Origin: JACMNW01 sp963708425
Lineage (GTDB): Bacteria; Pseudomonadota; Alphaproteobacteria; Rhodobacterales; Rhodobacteraceae
Direction: 5' to 3'
Length of the DNA stretch: 64,000 bases
NCBI GenBank assembly: GCA_963708425.1
Contig: OY970206.1
Coordinates: forward strand, 868,001 to 932,000
Shown: piece after piece, positions 8,850 to 18,102 of the stretch
Numbering within the stretch: position 1 is the stretch's first letter
Layout of the letters: each line of letters starts with the position of its first letter
The notes under the pieces: model-generated
The model's input: only the letters and a program-made list of their open reading frames with translations
Database searches by the model: none
What the model was told of the DNA's origin: nothing
Position numbers and translations under genes: made by a program

Positions 8850-10382
8850 CTAAATTTTCGCACCACTTGCCATCACAGCAAGGAAGAGATCCGCATCATT
8901 TAGGACGCGGGTTTTGTGCCGATCGTCCATTTTGTCCCAGACCCGGTACATTTGTGCCATCCTGGGATTGCCCTCAAAGCGGGGGCGATGACGTTGCAGA
9001 AAGTGCCAGTATAGCAGGTTAAACGGACAGGCTTTTTGCCCGGTTTTTTCTTTCACGCTATAGGTGCAGCCGATGCAGTAATCCGACATTCTGTCGATGT
9101 AGGCGCCAGACGATACATAGGGCTTGGACCCCAAAACTCCACCATCGGCATATTGGCTCATGCCGATGGTGTTTGGCGCTTCGACCCATTCATATGCGTC
9201 GATGTAGACGGCAAGATACCAAGCGTGGACTTGCGCCGGGTCCACCCCGGCAAGCAGGGCAAAGTTGCCAGTGATCATCAGACGCTGGATGTGATGCGCA
9301 TAAGCCATCCGCTGGGTTTGGCCGACGGCATGCGACATGCAGGCCATATTTGTGGGTGCGCCCCAATAGACGCTTGGCAAATCGCGGGTATGATGCAGCA
9401 TGTTATGGTTTGGGTAGTCTGGTCCGTGTAGAAAATAGATGCCCCGAACAAACTCCCGCCACCCGATGATCTGGCGGATAAAGCCCTCTGCCGCGTTGAT
9501 CGGCACGTGACCAGCACGCCATGCAGCCTCGGCGCGTTGACATACCTCAAGTGGCGACAAAAGGCCGATGTTCAGATACGGCGATAACAGAGAATGCGAA
9601 AGCACCGGATCGGTTGCCAGCATCGCATCTTGATAGTCGCCAAACGTTGGCAAAGCATTGGTGATGAAGTGATCTAACGCCTGCAAAGCCCCGGTCCTGT
9701 CTGTGGCCCATCCGAACGGCTGCAGCTCGCCAAAGTGATTTGGAAACTGGGCGTCAACTAGCTCCAACACTTCTTGCGTCACGTCATCCGGCACAAAACG
9801 GATTGGCGGCGCGCGAAACAGATCAGGTGTCGCGGGCTTTCGGTTTTCGTGATCGTAGTTCCATTGACCACCAGCAGGCTTGTCTGCCTGCATCATCAGG
9901 CCGGTCTTTCGCCGCATGTCGCGGTAAAAATGCTCCATCCGCATCTGCTTGCGACCCTTTGCCCATTCCGCAAACTCCGCGTCGGAACAGATAAACCGAT
10001 CATCCGGTAACAGCCGCACCGGAATCGGAAATGCTTCCAGCGCGCTTATTAGACGCCATTCGCCGGGGCGCGTGGCGACGACTTCCTTCGCTCCGATCTC
10101 GGCGGCGCGACGAAGCAGTTCCGTCACAATGCTGGGCCCTGTATCGGGATCATCAAGGCGCGAATAGGCGACGCGCCATCCCTCCTGCCGCAGCGCATTG
10201 GCAAATTTACGCATCGCCGTCAGAATCAACGCAATCTTTTGCGGGTGATGCGGCACATAAGTGCCCTCTGCCATCACTTCGGCCATCACCACCACATCGA
10301 GCGCTTTGTCAGCCATGCGCAGAGCGGCAATGTTGTGGCTTAGTTGATCGCCGAGGATCAGGACTAGGCGCGGGTCTACCAT
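8850..10382 (-). CDS. FeS-containing bacterial photolyase/cryptochrome (PhrB/CryB type)
   Basis: 510 residues. The N-terminus (RLVLILGDQLS) is the antenna-domain signature of deoxyribodipyrimidine photolyase-related proteins. The C-terminal half binds FAD, and four Cys fit the [4Fe-4S] ligands of this family: one in NMACMSHAVG (about 348) and C436, C439, C452 in DYCIGCTYS...KACPFN. Members repair (6-4) photoproducts with blue light (Agrobacterium PhrB) or act as light regulators (Rhodobacter CryB). ATG 10382 is preferred over TTG 10403; it overlaps the upstream SDR stop by seven bases, indicating coupling. It runs convergent with the MORN gene. Confidence 0.92.
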   Translation of the reverse strand: MVDPRLVLILGDQLSHNIAALRMADKALDVVVMAEVMAEGTYVPHHPQKIALILTAMRKFANALRQEGWRVAYSRLDDPDTGPSIVTELLRRAAEIGAKEVVATRPGEWRLISALEAFPIPVRLLPDDRFICSDAEFAEWAKGRKQMRMEHFYRDMRRKTGLMMQADKPAGGQWNYDHENRKPATPDLFRAPPIRFVPDDVTQEVLELVDAQFPNHFGELQPFGWATDRTGALQALDHFITNALPTFGDYQDAMLATDPVLSHSLLSPYLNIGLLSPLEVCQRAEAAWRAGHVPINAAEGFIRQIIGWREFVRGIYFLHGPDYPNHNMLHHTRDLPSVYWGAPTNMACMSHAVGQTQRMAYAHHIQRLMITGNFALLAGVDPAQVHAWYLAVYIDAYEWVEAPNTIGMSQYADGGVLGSKPYVSSGAYIDRMSDYCIGCTYSVKEKTGQKACPFNLLYWHFLQRHRPRFEGNPRMAQMYRVWDKMDDRHKTRVLNDADLFLAVMASGAKI

Positions 10383-11053
10383 GAAATGCGTTTGCCTGCC
10401 CAATCGAAGAAACCGCCGGTATCAGCAGGCGTCAACCCGCCAAGAACCGATAGCAAGTTGGTCGCTGCAACTTGCGGCGTTACTGTGGGATGATTTCCGG
10501 TGTAGGCACTGCCAAAGCCCGTGGCGACGGTGCCCGGGTGCAGCAACGCCACTACAACTTGTGGATGGCTGCGAGCCACCTCGATTGCGCCGCAGTGGAT
10601 AAGCTGGTTCAGGGCCGCCTTGGCCGCCCGGTAAGAATACCAACCACCAAGAGCATTTTCGCCGATGGAGCCAACTCGGGCGGAAAGGGCCGCAAAACGC
10701 GCCGTGCGGTCTTTGGGTATCAAGCGCAACGCGTGTTTCAGCACCAGCGCCGGGCCAACGGCATTCAGCGCGAATTGAGCGGCCAGCGCAGCTGGATTCA
10801 GCGCACGAAGCGACTTTTCGGGCGTGTGGCCGTCGATGATTAGCGCGCCTGTTGCCACGATGATCGTGTCAAACTGCCCATCAATATTGCTCAGCACACG
10901 GATGATGCTGGCCTCGTCGGTTAGATCAATGCCATCAACCGACCGCGACAGGCCGATCACCTCTGTCCCCAAAGCACGAAGGCTATTCACCAAAGCCTGC
11001 CCAATGCCGCCAGACGCACCAACCACCAACGTCTGTTTCATACCTACCCCCAT
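10376..11053 (-). CDS. Short-chain dehydrogenase/reductase (C-factor-like)
   Basis: 225 residues with an N-terminal Rossmann motif (VVGASGGIGQALV), the NAG-equivalent ATGALI, a catalytic Ser in ALSARVGS, and YRAAK for the Tyr-Lys pair. It lacks an obvious substrate signature and resembles the CsgA/C-factor SDR group. An internal ATG (11041) could also serve as start. It is directly upstream of and overlapping the photolyase; SDRs near photolyases are common in Rhodobacterales and often belong to a singlet-oxygen/light response, but no RpoE/RpoH promoter was confirmed here. Confidence 0.85.
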   Translation of the reverse strand: MGVGMKQTLVVGASGGIGQALVNSLRALGTEVIGLSRSVDGIDLTDEASIIRVLSNIDGQFDTIIVATGALIIDGHTPEKSLRALNPAALAAQFALNAVGPALVLKHALRLIPKDRTARFAALSARVGSIGENALGGWYSYRAAKAALNQLIHCGAIEVARSHPQVVVALLHPGTVATGFGSAYTGNHPTVTPQVAATNLLSVLGGLTPADTGGFFDWAGKRISW

Positions 11054-11230
11054 GTCTCAACGAAGCACCTAGGACGACGGCGCCTAAGTTCAATTCAATT
11101 TGGTCCAAATATCCGTGCCGTAGCTGAGCAGGTTAGCTAATGGTGCCTTCGACCTCGATATCCGGGCCAAGTTGAAACGCAGTTGCGATTGATGCTTTTC
11201 TTTCGCAAAAACCCCCGTATGCTTTGCGCC

Positions 11231-11317
11231 ATGACACGGAAAAACCATATCGCCATTGTTTTGGGTGCAGTTTGCGCCACCGCGTCGCTTGGCCTGCTTC
11301 TTCTTACCCGCCTCTGA
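11231..11317 (+). CDS. leuL: Leucine-rich leader peptide of leuA
   Basis: A 28-codon ORF ending 78 bases before leuA. Its C-terminus, LGLLLLTRL, contains six Leu in nine residues, the hallmark of a leader peptide in leucine-biosynthesis attenuation. The stop codon lies within the 5' arm of a 10-bp hairpin (11311-11348). A TATGCT box at 11218-11223 would start transcription almost at the ATG, so the leader may be leaderless; there is no Shine-Dalgarno sequence. Attenuation of leuA by such leaders is known in proteobacteria; its operation here is inferred. Confidence 0.72.
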   Translation: MTRKNHIAIVLGAVCATASLGLLLLTRL

Positions 11318-11348
11318 GCGTGCCCTTTCGGGTGCTGCCGCTCAGAGG
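11311..11348 (+). promoter_or_regulatory. leuA leader hairpin
   Basis: CCTCTGAGCG (11311-11320) pairs perfectly with CGCTCAGAGG (11339-11348). The 18-base loop itself holds a small CCC-TTTC-GGG hairpin. The leader peptide stop is in the 5' arm, so a ribosome that finishes the leader would mask the stem, while one stalled on the first Leu codons would not. No T-run follows, so it is not a classical intrinsic terminator. It may act on leuA translation or on an alternative fold. Confidence 0.6.
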
Positions 11349-11395
11349 TGATAGCGCCCGTAGATGAAGCATAACCCCAAAACAGGACCAATCCG

Positions 11396-12970
11396 ATGAC
11401 CGATAAAAGCGCGCAGCCCCGTGTCTTGATCTTTGATACTACCCTTCGCGATGGCGAACAGTCGCCCGGTGCAACCATGACACACGGCGAAAAGCTGGAG
11501 ATTGCGCATCTGCTGGACGACATGGGCGTCGATATCATCGAGGCTGGGTTTCCGATTGCGTCAGACGGTGACTTTGAGGCAGTCAGCGAGATTGCACGGC
11601 GAAGCAAGACCGCTACCATCTGCGGTTTGGCGCGGGCGAATTTCAAGGATATCGATCGCTGTTGGGAAGCCGTGAAACACGCCAAATCACCGCGTATTCA
11701 TACGTTTATTGGCACCTCACCGCTGCACCGCGCCATTCCAAATCTCGACATGGACCAGATGGCCGAGCGCATTCATGACACCGTGACCCATGCGCGCAAC
11801 CTGTGCGATAACGTGCAGTGGTCGCCGATGGATGCGACGCGGACCGAGCACGATTATCTGTGCCGGGTGGTGGAAATTGCCATCAATGCCGGGGCAACCA
11901 CGATCAATATCCCCGACACTGTTGGCTACACCGCGCCGCGCGAAAGCTCGGATTTGATCCGCATGCTGCTGGAACGGGTGCCGGGGGCGGATACGATCGT
12001 CTTTGCCACACATTGCCATAATGATCTGGGCATGGCCACGGCCAACGCGCTTGCAGCGGTTGAGGCGGGTGCACGGCAGATCGAATGCACCATCAATGGG
12101 CTTGGCGAGCGGGCAGGCAATACGGCGTTGGAAGAGGTGGTGATGGCGATGAAAGTCAGGAACGACATTCTGCCCTACCGGACCCGGATCGACACTACCA
12201 AGATCATGAACATCTCTCGCAAAGTGGCAACGGTGTCTGGCTTTGCTGTGCAGTTCAACAAGGCTATCGTCGGCAAGAACGCCTTTGCGCATGAAAGCGG
12301 CATTCACCAAGACGGCATGTTGAAGAACGCCGAGACATTCGAGATTATGCGACCAACAGACATTGGCCTGTCGGAAACCAGTTTGGTCTTGGGCAAGCAT
12401 TCCGGGCGGGCGGCATTGCGCTCCAAGCTGCGTGATCTGGGTTATGAATTGGCCGATAACCAGCTGGCGGATGTGTTTGTGCGCTTCAAGGCTTTGGCCG
12501 ACCGCAAGAAGGAAGTCTACGACGACGACCTGATCGCTTTGATGCAAGATCAGGGCACGTCGGATGCCTATGACACGTTGCAGGTAAAGCGGCTGCGCGT
12601 GGTTTGTGGCACCGAGGGCCCGCAGGAGGCAGAGCTTACTTTGACCATTGAAGGCGTTGATCATTCGATAGACGCAACAGGCGATGGCCCGGTTGATGCG
12701 GCCTTCAACGCGGTGAAAATGCTATATCCGCACAACGCTCGGTTACAGCTGTATCAGGTGCATGCCGTCACTGAAGGCACTGACGCGCAAGCAACCGTTT
12801 CGGTGCGGGTGGAGGAAGATGGCCGCATCGCCACCGGCCAATCCGCCGATACCGATACCGTGGTCGCAAGCGTCAAAGCCTATGTCAACGCGCTGAACCG
12901 ATTGATCCAGCGGCGCAAGACATCGGCCCCGGATGCAGACGTGAAGTCGGTCAAGTATCGAGACGCATAG
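11396..12970 (+). CDS. leuA: 2-isopropylmalate synthase
   Basis: 524 residues, the normal length. It condenses acetyl-CoA with 2-oxoisovalerate in the first committed step of leucine synthesis. The TIM-barrel carries FDTTLRDGEQSPGATM at residues 13-28 and the metal-binding THCHNDLGMATAN. The C-terminal about 120 residues form the LeuA dimer regulatory domain where leucine feedback acts. AGGACC precedes the ATG. The upstream leader peptide and hairpin suggest control by leucine supply. Confidence 0.97.
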   Translation: MTDKSAQPRVLIFDTTLRDGEQSPGATMTHGEKLEIAHLLDDMGVDIIEAGFPIASDGDFEAVSEIARRSKTATICGLARANFKDIDRCWEAVKHAKSPRIHTFIGTSPLHRAIPNLDMDQMAERIHDTVTHARNLCDNVQWSPMDATRTEHDYLCRVVEIAINAGATTINIPDTVGYTAPRESSDLIRMLLERVPGADTIVFATHCHNDLGMATANALAAVEAGARQIECTINGLGERAGNTALEEVVMAMKVRNDILPYRTRIDTTKIMNISRKVATVSGFAVQFNKAIVGKNAFAHESGIHQDGMLKNAETFEIMRPTDIGLSETSLVLGKHSGRAALRSKLRDLGYELADNQLADVFVRFKALADRKKEVYDDDLIALMQDQGTSDAYDTLQVKRLRVVCGTEGPQEAELTLTIEGVDHSIDATGDGPVDAAFNAVKMLYPHNARLQLYQVHAVTEGTDAQATVSVRVEEDGRIATGQSADTDTVVASVKAYVNALNRLIQRRKTSAPDADVKSVKYRDA

Positions 12971-13458
12971 CTGGGTTCATTGCTAATCCCCACGGGTTTT
13001 TTAGGCGCAGTGTTTGTCGCCCAAAAACTCTGAAGGGCGTCGGCGCCTGTTCTTGTTGCGGCATCGGCGGGCATATGATTCTCTGGCCGGAGCCCACCAA
13101 AATTCTTGGGAAAGCGGTTTGCTGCAGTTACTCGCAAAGAGGACACGCTTTTCCTCCAGCTATTTTCCAGATCGCAATCTTAAAGTATGCCGAAACAGCT
13201 GACTTGACTTATTTCTGCAATTTGAGAGCCTCATCGCGCAAATACTGCGCAATCCTTGTTCTGCTAGAACATCGGTCTAGCTGCGTCCTGCTGCGCAAAC
13301 CTGCGCTTTCGGTTTCCCTGCGGGTGTCGAAGGCGGCATTGCACCTAGCAATTCGGCCAAGGGCCTTTCCCTCGTGTGTAACCAGCCTTATATGCTGGCG
13401 CTCGCGCCGCGAGTCGGTTTGCGATACCGAAGTTGTGTAAGACAGGATCACCCTAAGC
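12971..13458. other. Intergenic region upstream of mreB
   Basis: About 490 bases. No ORF with family character was found on either strand. It contains short inverted repeats (GCGCA-AATAC-TGCGC at 13236-13250; CCAGC-CTTATAT-GCTGG at 13382-13398) and probably the mreB promoter, but no convincing -35/-10 pair could be fixed. A weak CCC-CAC-GGG stem before TTTTTT at 12988-13002 could help end leuA transcription. Confidence 0.5.
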
Positions 13459-14496
13459 ATGTCGATACTTTCAGGTCTTTTCTCGTCGGATATGGCGATC
13501 GACCTCGGCACAGCGAATACGCTGGTTTACGTGCGCGGCAAGGGGATCGTATTGAACGAGCCCTCGGTCGTGGCCTATCACGTCAAGGACGGCAAGAAGC
13601 AAGTTCTGGCGGTGGGCGAAGATGCTAAGCTGATGCTGGGTCGCACACCGGGATCAATCGAAGCTATTCGCCCGATGCGCGATGGCGTTATTGCAGACTT
13701 TGATACCGCTGAAGAGATGATTAAGCATTTCATCCGTAAGGTGCATAAGCGCACGACGTTCAGCAAACCAAAGATCATCGTTTGTGTGCCTTACGGTGCG
13801 ACACCGGTGGAAAAGCGCGCCATTCGGCAATCTGTGTTATCAGCGGGCGCACGTCGCGCCGGCCTGATTGCAGAACCGATTGCGGCAGCGATTGGTGCCG
13901 GCATGCCGATTACTGATCCCACTGGCAACATGGTGGTTGATATCGGTGGTGGCACTACCGAGGTGGCCGTGCTTTCGCTGGGTGACATCGTTTATGCGCG
14001 GTCAGTACGCGTTGGCGGCGACCGGATGGATGATGCGATCATCAACTATCTGCGGCGTCACCAGAACCTGCTGATCGGCGAATCCACGGCCGAGCGGATC
14101 AAGACATCCATCGGCACAGCGCGGATGCCCGATGATGGGCGCGGCTCTTCCATGCATATTCGCGGTCGCGATCTACTGAACGGTGTGCCAAAGGAAACAG
14201 AGATCAATCAGGCTCAGGTAGCCGAGGCCTTGGCCGAACCCGTGCAGCAAATCTGCGATGCCGTCATGCAAGCACTTGAAGCGACGCCGCCCGATCTGGC
14301 GGCCGATATTGTTGATCGCGGTGTCATGCTCACCGGTGGCGGTGCACTGCTGGGCGATCTGGACTTGTCGCTGCGCGAACAAACCGGGCTTTCGATATCT
14401 GTGGCTAACGAGCCATTGAACTGCGTGGCTTTGGGCACTGGCAAAGCCCTTGAATACGAAAAACAACTGCGCCACGTGATCGACTACGACAGCTAG
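13459..14496 (+). CDS. mreB: Rod-shape-determining actin homologue MreB
   Basis: 345 residues, full length. Actin-fold nucleotide-binding motifs are visible: phosphate-1 DLGTANTLVYVRGKGIV near residue 16, phosphate-2 VVDIGGGTTEVAV near residue 158, and adenosine motif MLTGGGALL near residue 290. It forms membrane-bound filaments that guide the elongasome. It is the first gene of the mre/mrd cluster. A short hairpin before mreC may separate mreB-only from longer transcripts. Confidence 0.98.
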   Translation: MSILSGLFSSDMAIDLGTANTLVYVRGKGIVLNEPSVVAYHVKDGKKQVLAVGEDAKLMLGRTPGSIEAIRPMRDGVIADFDTAEEMIKHFIRKVHKRTTFSKPKIIVCVPYGATPVEKRAIRQSVLSAGARRAGLIAEPIAAAIGAGMPITDPTGNMVVDIGGGTTEVAVLSLGDIVYARSVRVGGDRMDDAIINYLRRHQNLLIGESTAERIKTSIGTARMPDDGRGSSMHIRGRDLLNGVPKETEINQAQVAEALAEPVQQICDAVMQALEATPPDLAADIVDRGVMLTGGGALLGDLDLSLREQTGLSISVANEPLNCVALGTGKALEYEKQLRHVIDYDS

Positions 14497-14554
14497 GCGC
14501 GCGGAAAAGTGCGTTGCGGTTTGTTGAAAAATTGCGCGTTAATGGGCTTTAGTT

Positions 14555-14576
14555 GGCCGAAAACCGGCCCGCTTTT
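14555..14576 (+). terminator. Weak hairpin between mreB and mreC
   Basis: GGCCG-AAAAC-CGGCC followed by CGCTTTT. The stem is only five base pairs, so it would at most attenuate readthrough from mreB into mreC. Lower mreC than mreB expression is known in other bacteria; here it is only suggested. Confidence 0.35.
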
Positions 14577-14601
14577 GACCGATACGTGAAACGAGGCCGC
14601 C

Positions 14602-15615
14602 GTGGCAAAGAACAGCACCGGATCCGACGAATTCAGTCGCCCCATCCGCCGAATTCTGGTGGGGCTGTTGGTGTTGCTCCTGATGGCGGTCTTTCTTTTG
14701 TGGCGGATCGACAGCCCTAGGGTCGAACGGTTTCGCGCCGTACTGATTGATAGCGTGGTACCAAGCTTTGATTGGGCTTTGCTGCCGATTACCAAAGCCG
14801 CAGCGATGTTGGATGATTTCCAGTCCTACACCCGCATTTACGAGCAGAACCAGGAACTGCGCCGCGAATTGCAGCAGATGAAAGCCTGGAAAGAGGCGGC
14901 ACTGCAGCTGGAGCAAAAGAATGCGCGGCTGCTTGATCTTAATCAGGTGCGGCTTGACCCGAAGCTAACCCATGTAACGGGTGTGGTTTTGGCGGATTCC
15001 GGATCGCCGTTTCGGCAATCGGTGCTGCTGAACGTGGGCGAGCGCGACGGTATCCGCGATGGTTGGGCCACAATGGATGGCATTGGTTTGGTGGGCCGGG
15101 TTGCCGGTGTTGGCGCACGCACCAGCCGCGTCATCTTGCTGACCGATAGCAACAGCCGCATTCCAGTGACGGTGCAACCTTCGGGACAAAAGGCGCTGCT
15201 TTCAGGCGATAATTCGTCCTTGCCACCGTTAGACTTTTTGGAAGATCAGGACCAGGTTCGCCCCGGCGACCGCGTGGTCACGTCAGGTGATGGCGGCGTA
15301 TTTCCCGCCGACCTGCTGGTTGGGCAAGTCGCACTTGGCAGTGACAAGCGCCTGCGTGTGCTGCTGTCGGCCGACTACGGCAGGCTTGAATTTCTGCGCG
15401 TGCTGCGCAGCCATGATCTTGCACCGATTACCGATCCGGGTGGCGTAATCGCAGCGCCCTTGCCGCCCATCCCACCAGAACCGCGCGCCGAAGCCCCGAC
15501 TGACGAGGCCCCCGCCGCCCCCGCTGCAAGTGGCACCACCAGCGATGTCATCAACGGAGATCCAGGCGAAAGTGACCCTGGCACCGTAATTCCCCAAAGC
15601 GCCGCCGATGGCTGA
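14602..15615 (+). CDS. mreC: Rod-shape-determining protein MreC
   Basis: 337 residues starting at GTG with ACGAGG nearby. A short cytoplasmic N-terminus is followed by one membrane helix (about 17-34), a coiled coil (about 70-112, rich in Glu, Gln, Leu), then the paired beta-barrel domains with family motifs GIRDGWATMDGIGLVGRV and RPGDRVVTSGDGGVFPADLLVG. The C-terminus is a Pro/Ala-rich tail usual for alphaproteobacteria. It scaffolds the elongation complex in the periplasm and stimulates PBP2. It overlaps mreD by eight bases. Confidence 0.96.
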   Translation: MAKNSTGSDEFSRPIRRILVGLLVLLLMAVFLLWRIDSPRVERFRAVLIDSVVPSFDWALLPITKAAAMLDDFQSYTRIYEQNQELRRELQQMKAWKEAALQLEQKNARLLDLNQVRLDPKLTHVTGVVLADSGSPFRQSVLLNVGERDGIRDGWATMDGIGLVGRVAGVGARTSRVILLTDSNSRIPVTVQPSGQKALLSGDNSSLPPLDFLEDQDQVRPGDRVVTSGDGGVFPADLLVGQVALGSDKRLRVLLSADYGRLEFLRVLRSHDLAPITDPGGVIAAPLPPIPPEPRAEAPTDEAPAAPAASGTTSDVINGDPGESDPGTVIPQSAADG

Positions 15616-16147
15616 CGGCGTTCGCACTCGCGTCTGGCTTTACCGCGGAATTTTTGCGGCGCTGGCGCTGTTCATCCTGTTCGTCCGACTGTTGCCGCTC
15701 GGTACAGAGGCGGGCCGTCTGCCCGGCCCCGATCTGTTGTTGTGCGTTATGCTGGCTTGGGTCATGCGCCGCCCGGACTATCTGCCAGTCCTGATGATTA
15801 CCGTGATTGTGCTTTTGGAGGATGTTGTACTGATGCGGCCACCTGGTTTGTGGACAGCGTTGGTCGTGCTTGCGACTGAATTTTTGCGTTCGCGGGCAGC
15901 ACTGACGCGTGAGCTGAGCTTTGCGGTAGAATGGATGCTGGTTGCGGGGTTGATGGTTGGGCTGCTGCTGGGCTATCGACTGTTTTTTGCGATATCCTTT
16001 CTGCCGCAACCGGGCTTTGGGTTTGCTATGACTCAGACGCTTTGGTCGATTGCGTGTTATCCAGTGGTGGTTGTGGCGTCGCGGCTGCTCCTTGATCTGC
16101 GAAAACCAGCGATGGGGGAACTTGATGCATTGGGAAGGCGGCTATGA
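15608..16147 (+). CDS. mreD: Rod-shape-determining protein MreD
   Basis: 179 residues with about five hydrophobic segments, the size and profile of MreD. PGPDLLLCVMLAWVMRRPDYLPV matches the conserved MreD loop. It is an inner-membrane partner of MreC. Sequence conservation in this family is low, so the call rests partly on position between mreC and mrdA. It overlaps mrdA by four bases (ATGA). Confidence 0.93.
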   Translation: MADGVRTRVWLYRGIFAALALFILFVRLLPLGTEAGRLPGPDLLLCVMLAWVMRRPDYLPVLMITVIVLLEDVVLMRPPGLWTALVVLATEFLRSRAALTRELSFAVEWMLVAGLMVGLLLGYRLFFAISFLPQPGFGFAMTQTLWSIACYPVVVVASRLLLDLRKPAMGELDALGRRL

Positions 16148-18102
16148 GGCGGTCACCGAACGACACGGACGAGTCCGCGCGCAAGATTACTCGGCGGGCG
16201 TTGCTGATGGGCGGCGCCATGGCCGCGATGGTCGCCGTTCTGGGCGCGCGAATGCGGTATATGCAGGTTGATCAGGCTGATCAGTTTCGCCTGCTGGCAG
16301 AGGAAAACCGCATCAATATTCGGCTGATCCCGCCATCACGCGGTTTGATTCAGGATCGTAATGGCAAGCTGATTGCGGGTAACGAACAAAACTATCGCGT
16401 CGTTATTACCCGCGAAGACGCCGGTGATGTCGGGATGGTGCTGCGCAGGCTGGCCAGCCTGATTCCGCTGTCGGATCAGGATATCGAGCGGACGCTGAAG
16501 GAAACAGACCGCACCAGCCCGTTTGTGTCGATTATTGTGGCCGACCGTCTAAGCTGGGACGATCTATCGAAGATCGCCCTGAATGCGCCCACCCTGCCCG
16601 GCGTTTTTCCCGAGGTCGGTCTGTCACGCACCTATCCTACAGGGCAGGATTTTTCACATATTGTGGGCTACGTCGGGCCGGTTAGCGAAAAAGACTTGGA
16701 GGGCGTGGCTGACCCCGATCCTGTTCTGCAAATTCCGAAGTTTCAGATCGGCAAGATCGGTGTTGAACGCTGGATGGAAGACCAACTTCGCGGATCGGCT
16801 GGCAACAAACGGATCGAGGTTAATTCGGTTGGTCGCGTGATGCGCGAGTTGGAACGCACGGATGGCGATCCTGGCGCTGATATCCGGCTGACGATTGATG
16901 TCGATGTACAAAATTACGTTCAGGCCCGCCTAGGCAATGAAAGTGCGGCAGCCGTTGTGATGGATGTGACCAATGGCGATCTGCTTGCCGTTGCATCGTC
17001 GCCGGGGTTTGATCCCAACCTTTTTGTGCGCGGGATCAGCCAAAAAGACTATTCCGCGCTGACAGAAAATGACCATCGCCCCCTGGCAAACAAAGCCGTG
17101 CAAGGCGCCTATCCGCCGGGGTCGACATTCAAGGTGGTAACGGCGCTGGCCGCGCTGGAAGCTGGCGTAATCGACCTTGGCACCAAAGTGCGCTGTCCCG
17201 GCTTTATCGAATTTGGCGGCACCAGGTTTCACTGCTGGAAACGTGGCGGGCACGGTTCGGTTGATCTGGAACGGTCGCTGCAAGAAAGCTGCGATGTGTA
17301 CTATTATGAAGTCGCGCAAAAGGTTGGCATCGACAAAATCGCCGAGATGGGCCGCATGCTTGGGCTTGGGCAGCGGCACGATCTGCCTATGTCTGCCATC
17401 AGTGAAGGCGTGATGCCAAACAAGGCCTGGAAGCTGGAGAGCTATCAAAAGGACTGGCGCATTGGCGACACTATCAATGCGTCTATCGGGCAGGGTTATG
17501 TGCTGACCACGCCATTGCAGCTGGCTGTTATGGCGGCACGGGTTGCAAGCGGCCGGGCGATCGCTCCGCGCCTGATCCATGCTGTTGATGGTAAGGTGGT
17601 GCCGATTGCCGAGACCCCCAGCCTCGGCATCGGCGGATCAGGTCTGCGGGCGATCCGCGCCGGCATGTTTGCGGTCATAAATACCCAGCGGGGCACGGCC
17701 TATTCGTCGCGGATTGCCGAGGCCAGCATGGTCATGGCGGGCAAAACCGGCACCAGCCAAGTGCGCAACATCTCTGCGTCGGAACGCGCAAGCGGCGTGG
17801 TAGCGAACGCCGACCTGCCATGGGAACGCCGCGATCACGCGCTTTTCGTGGCCTTTGCCCCGTATGAAAACCCGAAATACGCGGTTTCCGTTGTGGTGGA
17901 ACACGGTGGCGGCGGTTCGGCAGTGGCCGCCCCGATCGCACGGGACATGATGTTGCGCGCATTAAGCGGTGGCCTGCCGCCACTGGACGCTTATCCAACA
18001 TCGCAGCGCGGTCGGATTGAGACGGAACAGAACGAGTTGAAAGTGCGACTTCGCCTTGATCCAGATGCCGACAAGCCTGCGACGCAGGGGGCAACCGGAT
18101 GA
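16144..18102 (+). CDS. mrdA: Penicillin-binding protein 2 (elongation transpeptidase)
   Basis: 652 residues. An N-terminal membrane anchor (about 18-37) is followed by the PBP dimerisation/pedestal domain and the transpeptidase domain. Catalytic motifs are present: STFK at about 327, SCD (the SxN box) at about 382 and KTG at about 534. It cross-links peptidoglycan during side-wall growth together with RodA. The start has a GGAAGG site. It overlaps both mreD and rodA by four bases, so translation is coupled through the cluster. Confidence 0.97.
   Translation: MRRSPNDTDESARKITRRALLMGGAMAAMVAVLGARMRYMQVDQADQFRLLAEENRINIRLIPPSRGLIQDRNGKLIAGNEQNYRVVITREDAGDVGMVLRRLASLIPLSDQDIERTLKETDRTSPFVSIIVADRLSWDDLSKIALNAPTLPGVFPEVGLSRTYPTGQDFSHIVGYVGPVSEKDLEGVADPDPVLQIPKFQIGKIGVERWMEDQLRGSAGNKRIEVNSVGRVMRELERTDGDPGADIRLTIDVDVQNYVQARLGNESAAAVVMDVTNGDLLAVASSPGFDPNLFVRGISQKDYSALTENDHRPLANKAVQGAYPPGSTFKVVTALAALEAGVIDLGTKVRCPGFIEFGGTRFHCWKRGGHGSVDLERSLQESCDVYYYEVAQKVGIDKIAEMGRMLGLGQRHDLPMSAISEGVMPNKAWKLESYQKDWRIGDTINASIGQGYVLTTPLQLAVMAARVASGRAIAPRLIHAVDGKVVPIAETPSLGIGGSGLRAIRAGMFAVINTQRGTAYSSRIAEASMVMAGKTGTSQVRNISASERASGVVANADLPWERRDHALFVAFAPYENPKYAVSVVVEHGGGGSAVAAPIARDMMLRALSGGLPPLDAYPTSQRGRIETEQNELKVRLRLDPDADKPATQGATG

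Noticed and set aside
11717..12664. 315-residue minus-strand ORF inside leuA
   Set aside because: It is antisense to a firmly identified enzyme, with no ribosome site and no recognisable domain.
13075..13440. 121-residue ORF in the leuA-mreB gap
   Set aside because: Overlapping ORFs on both strands here lack ribosome sites, coding-like composition and family motifs.
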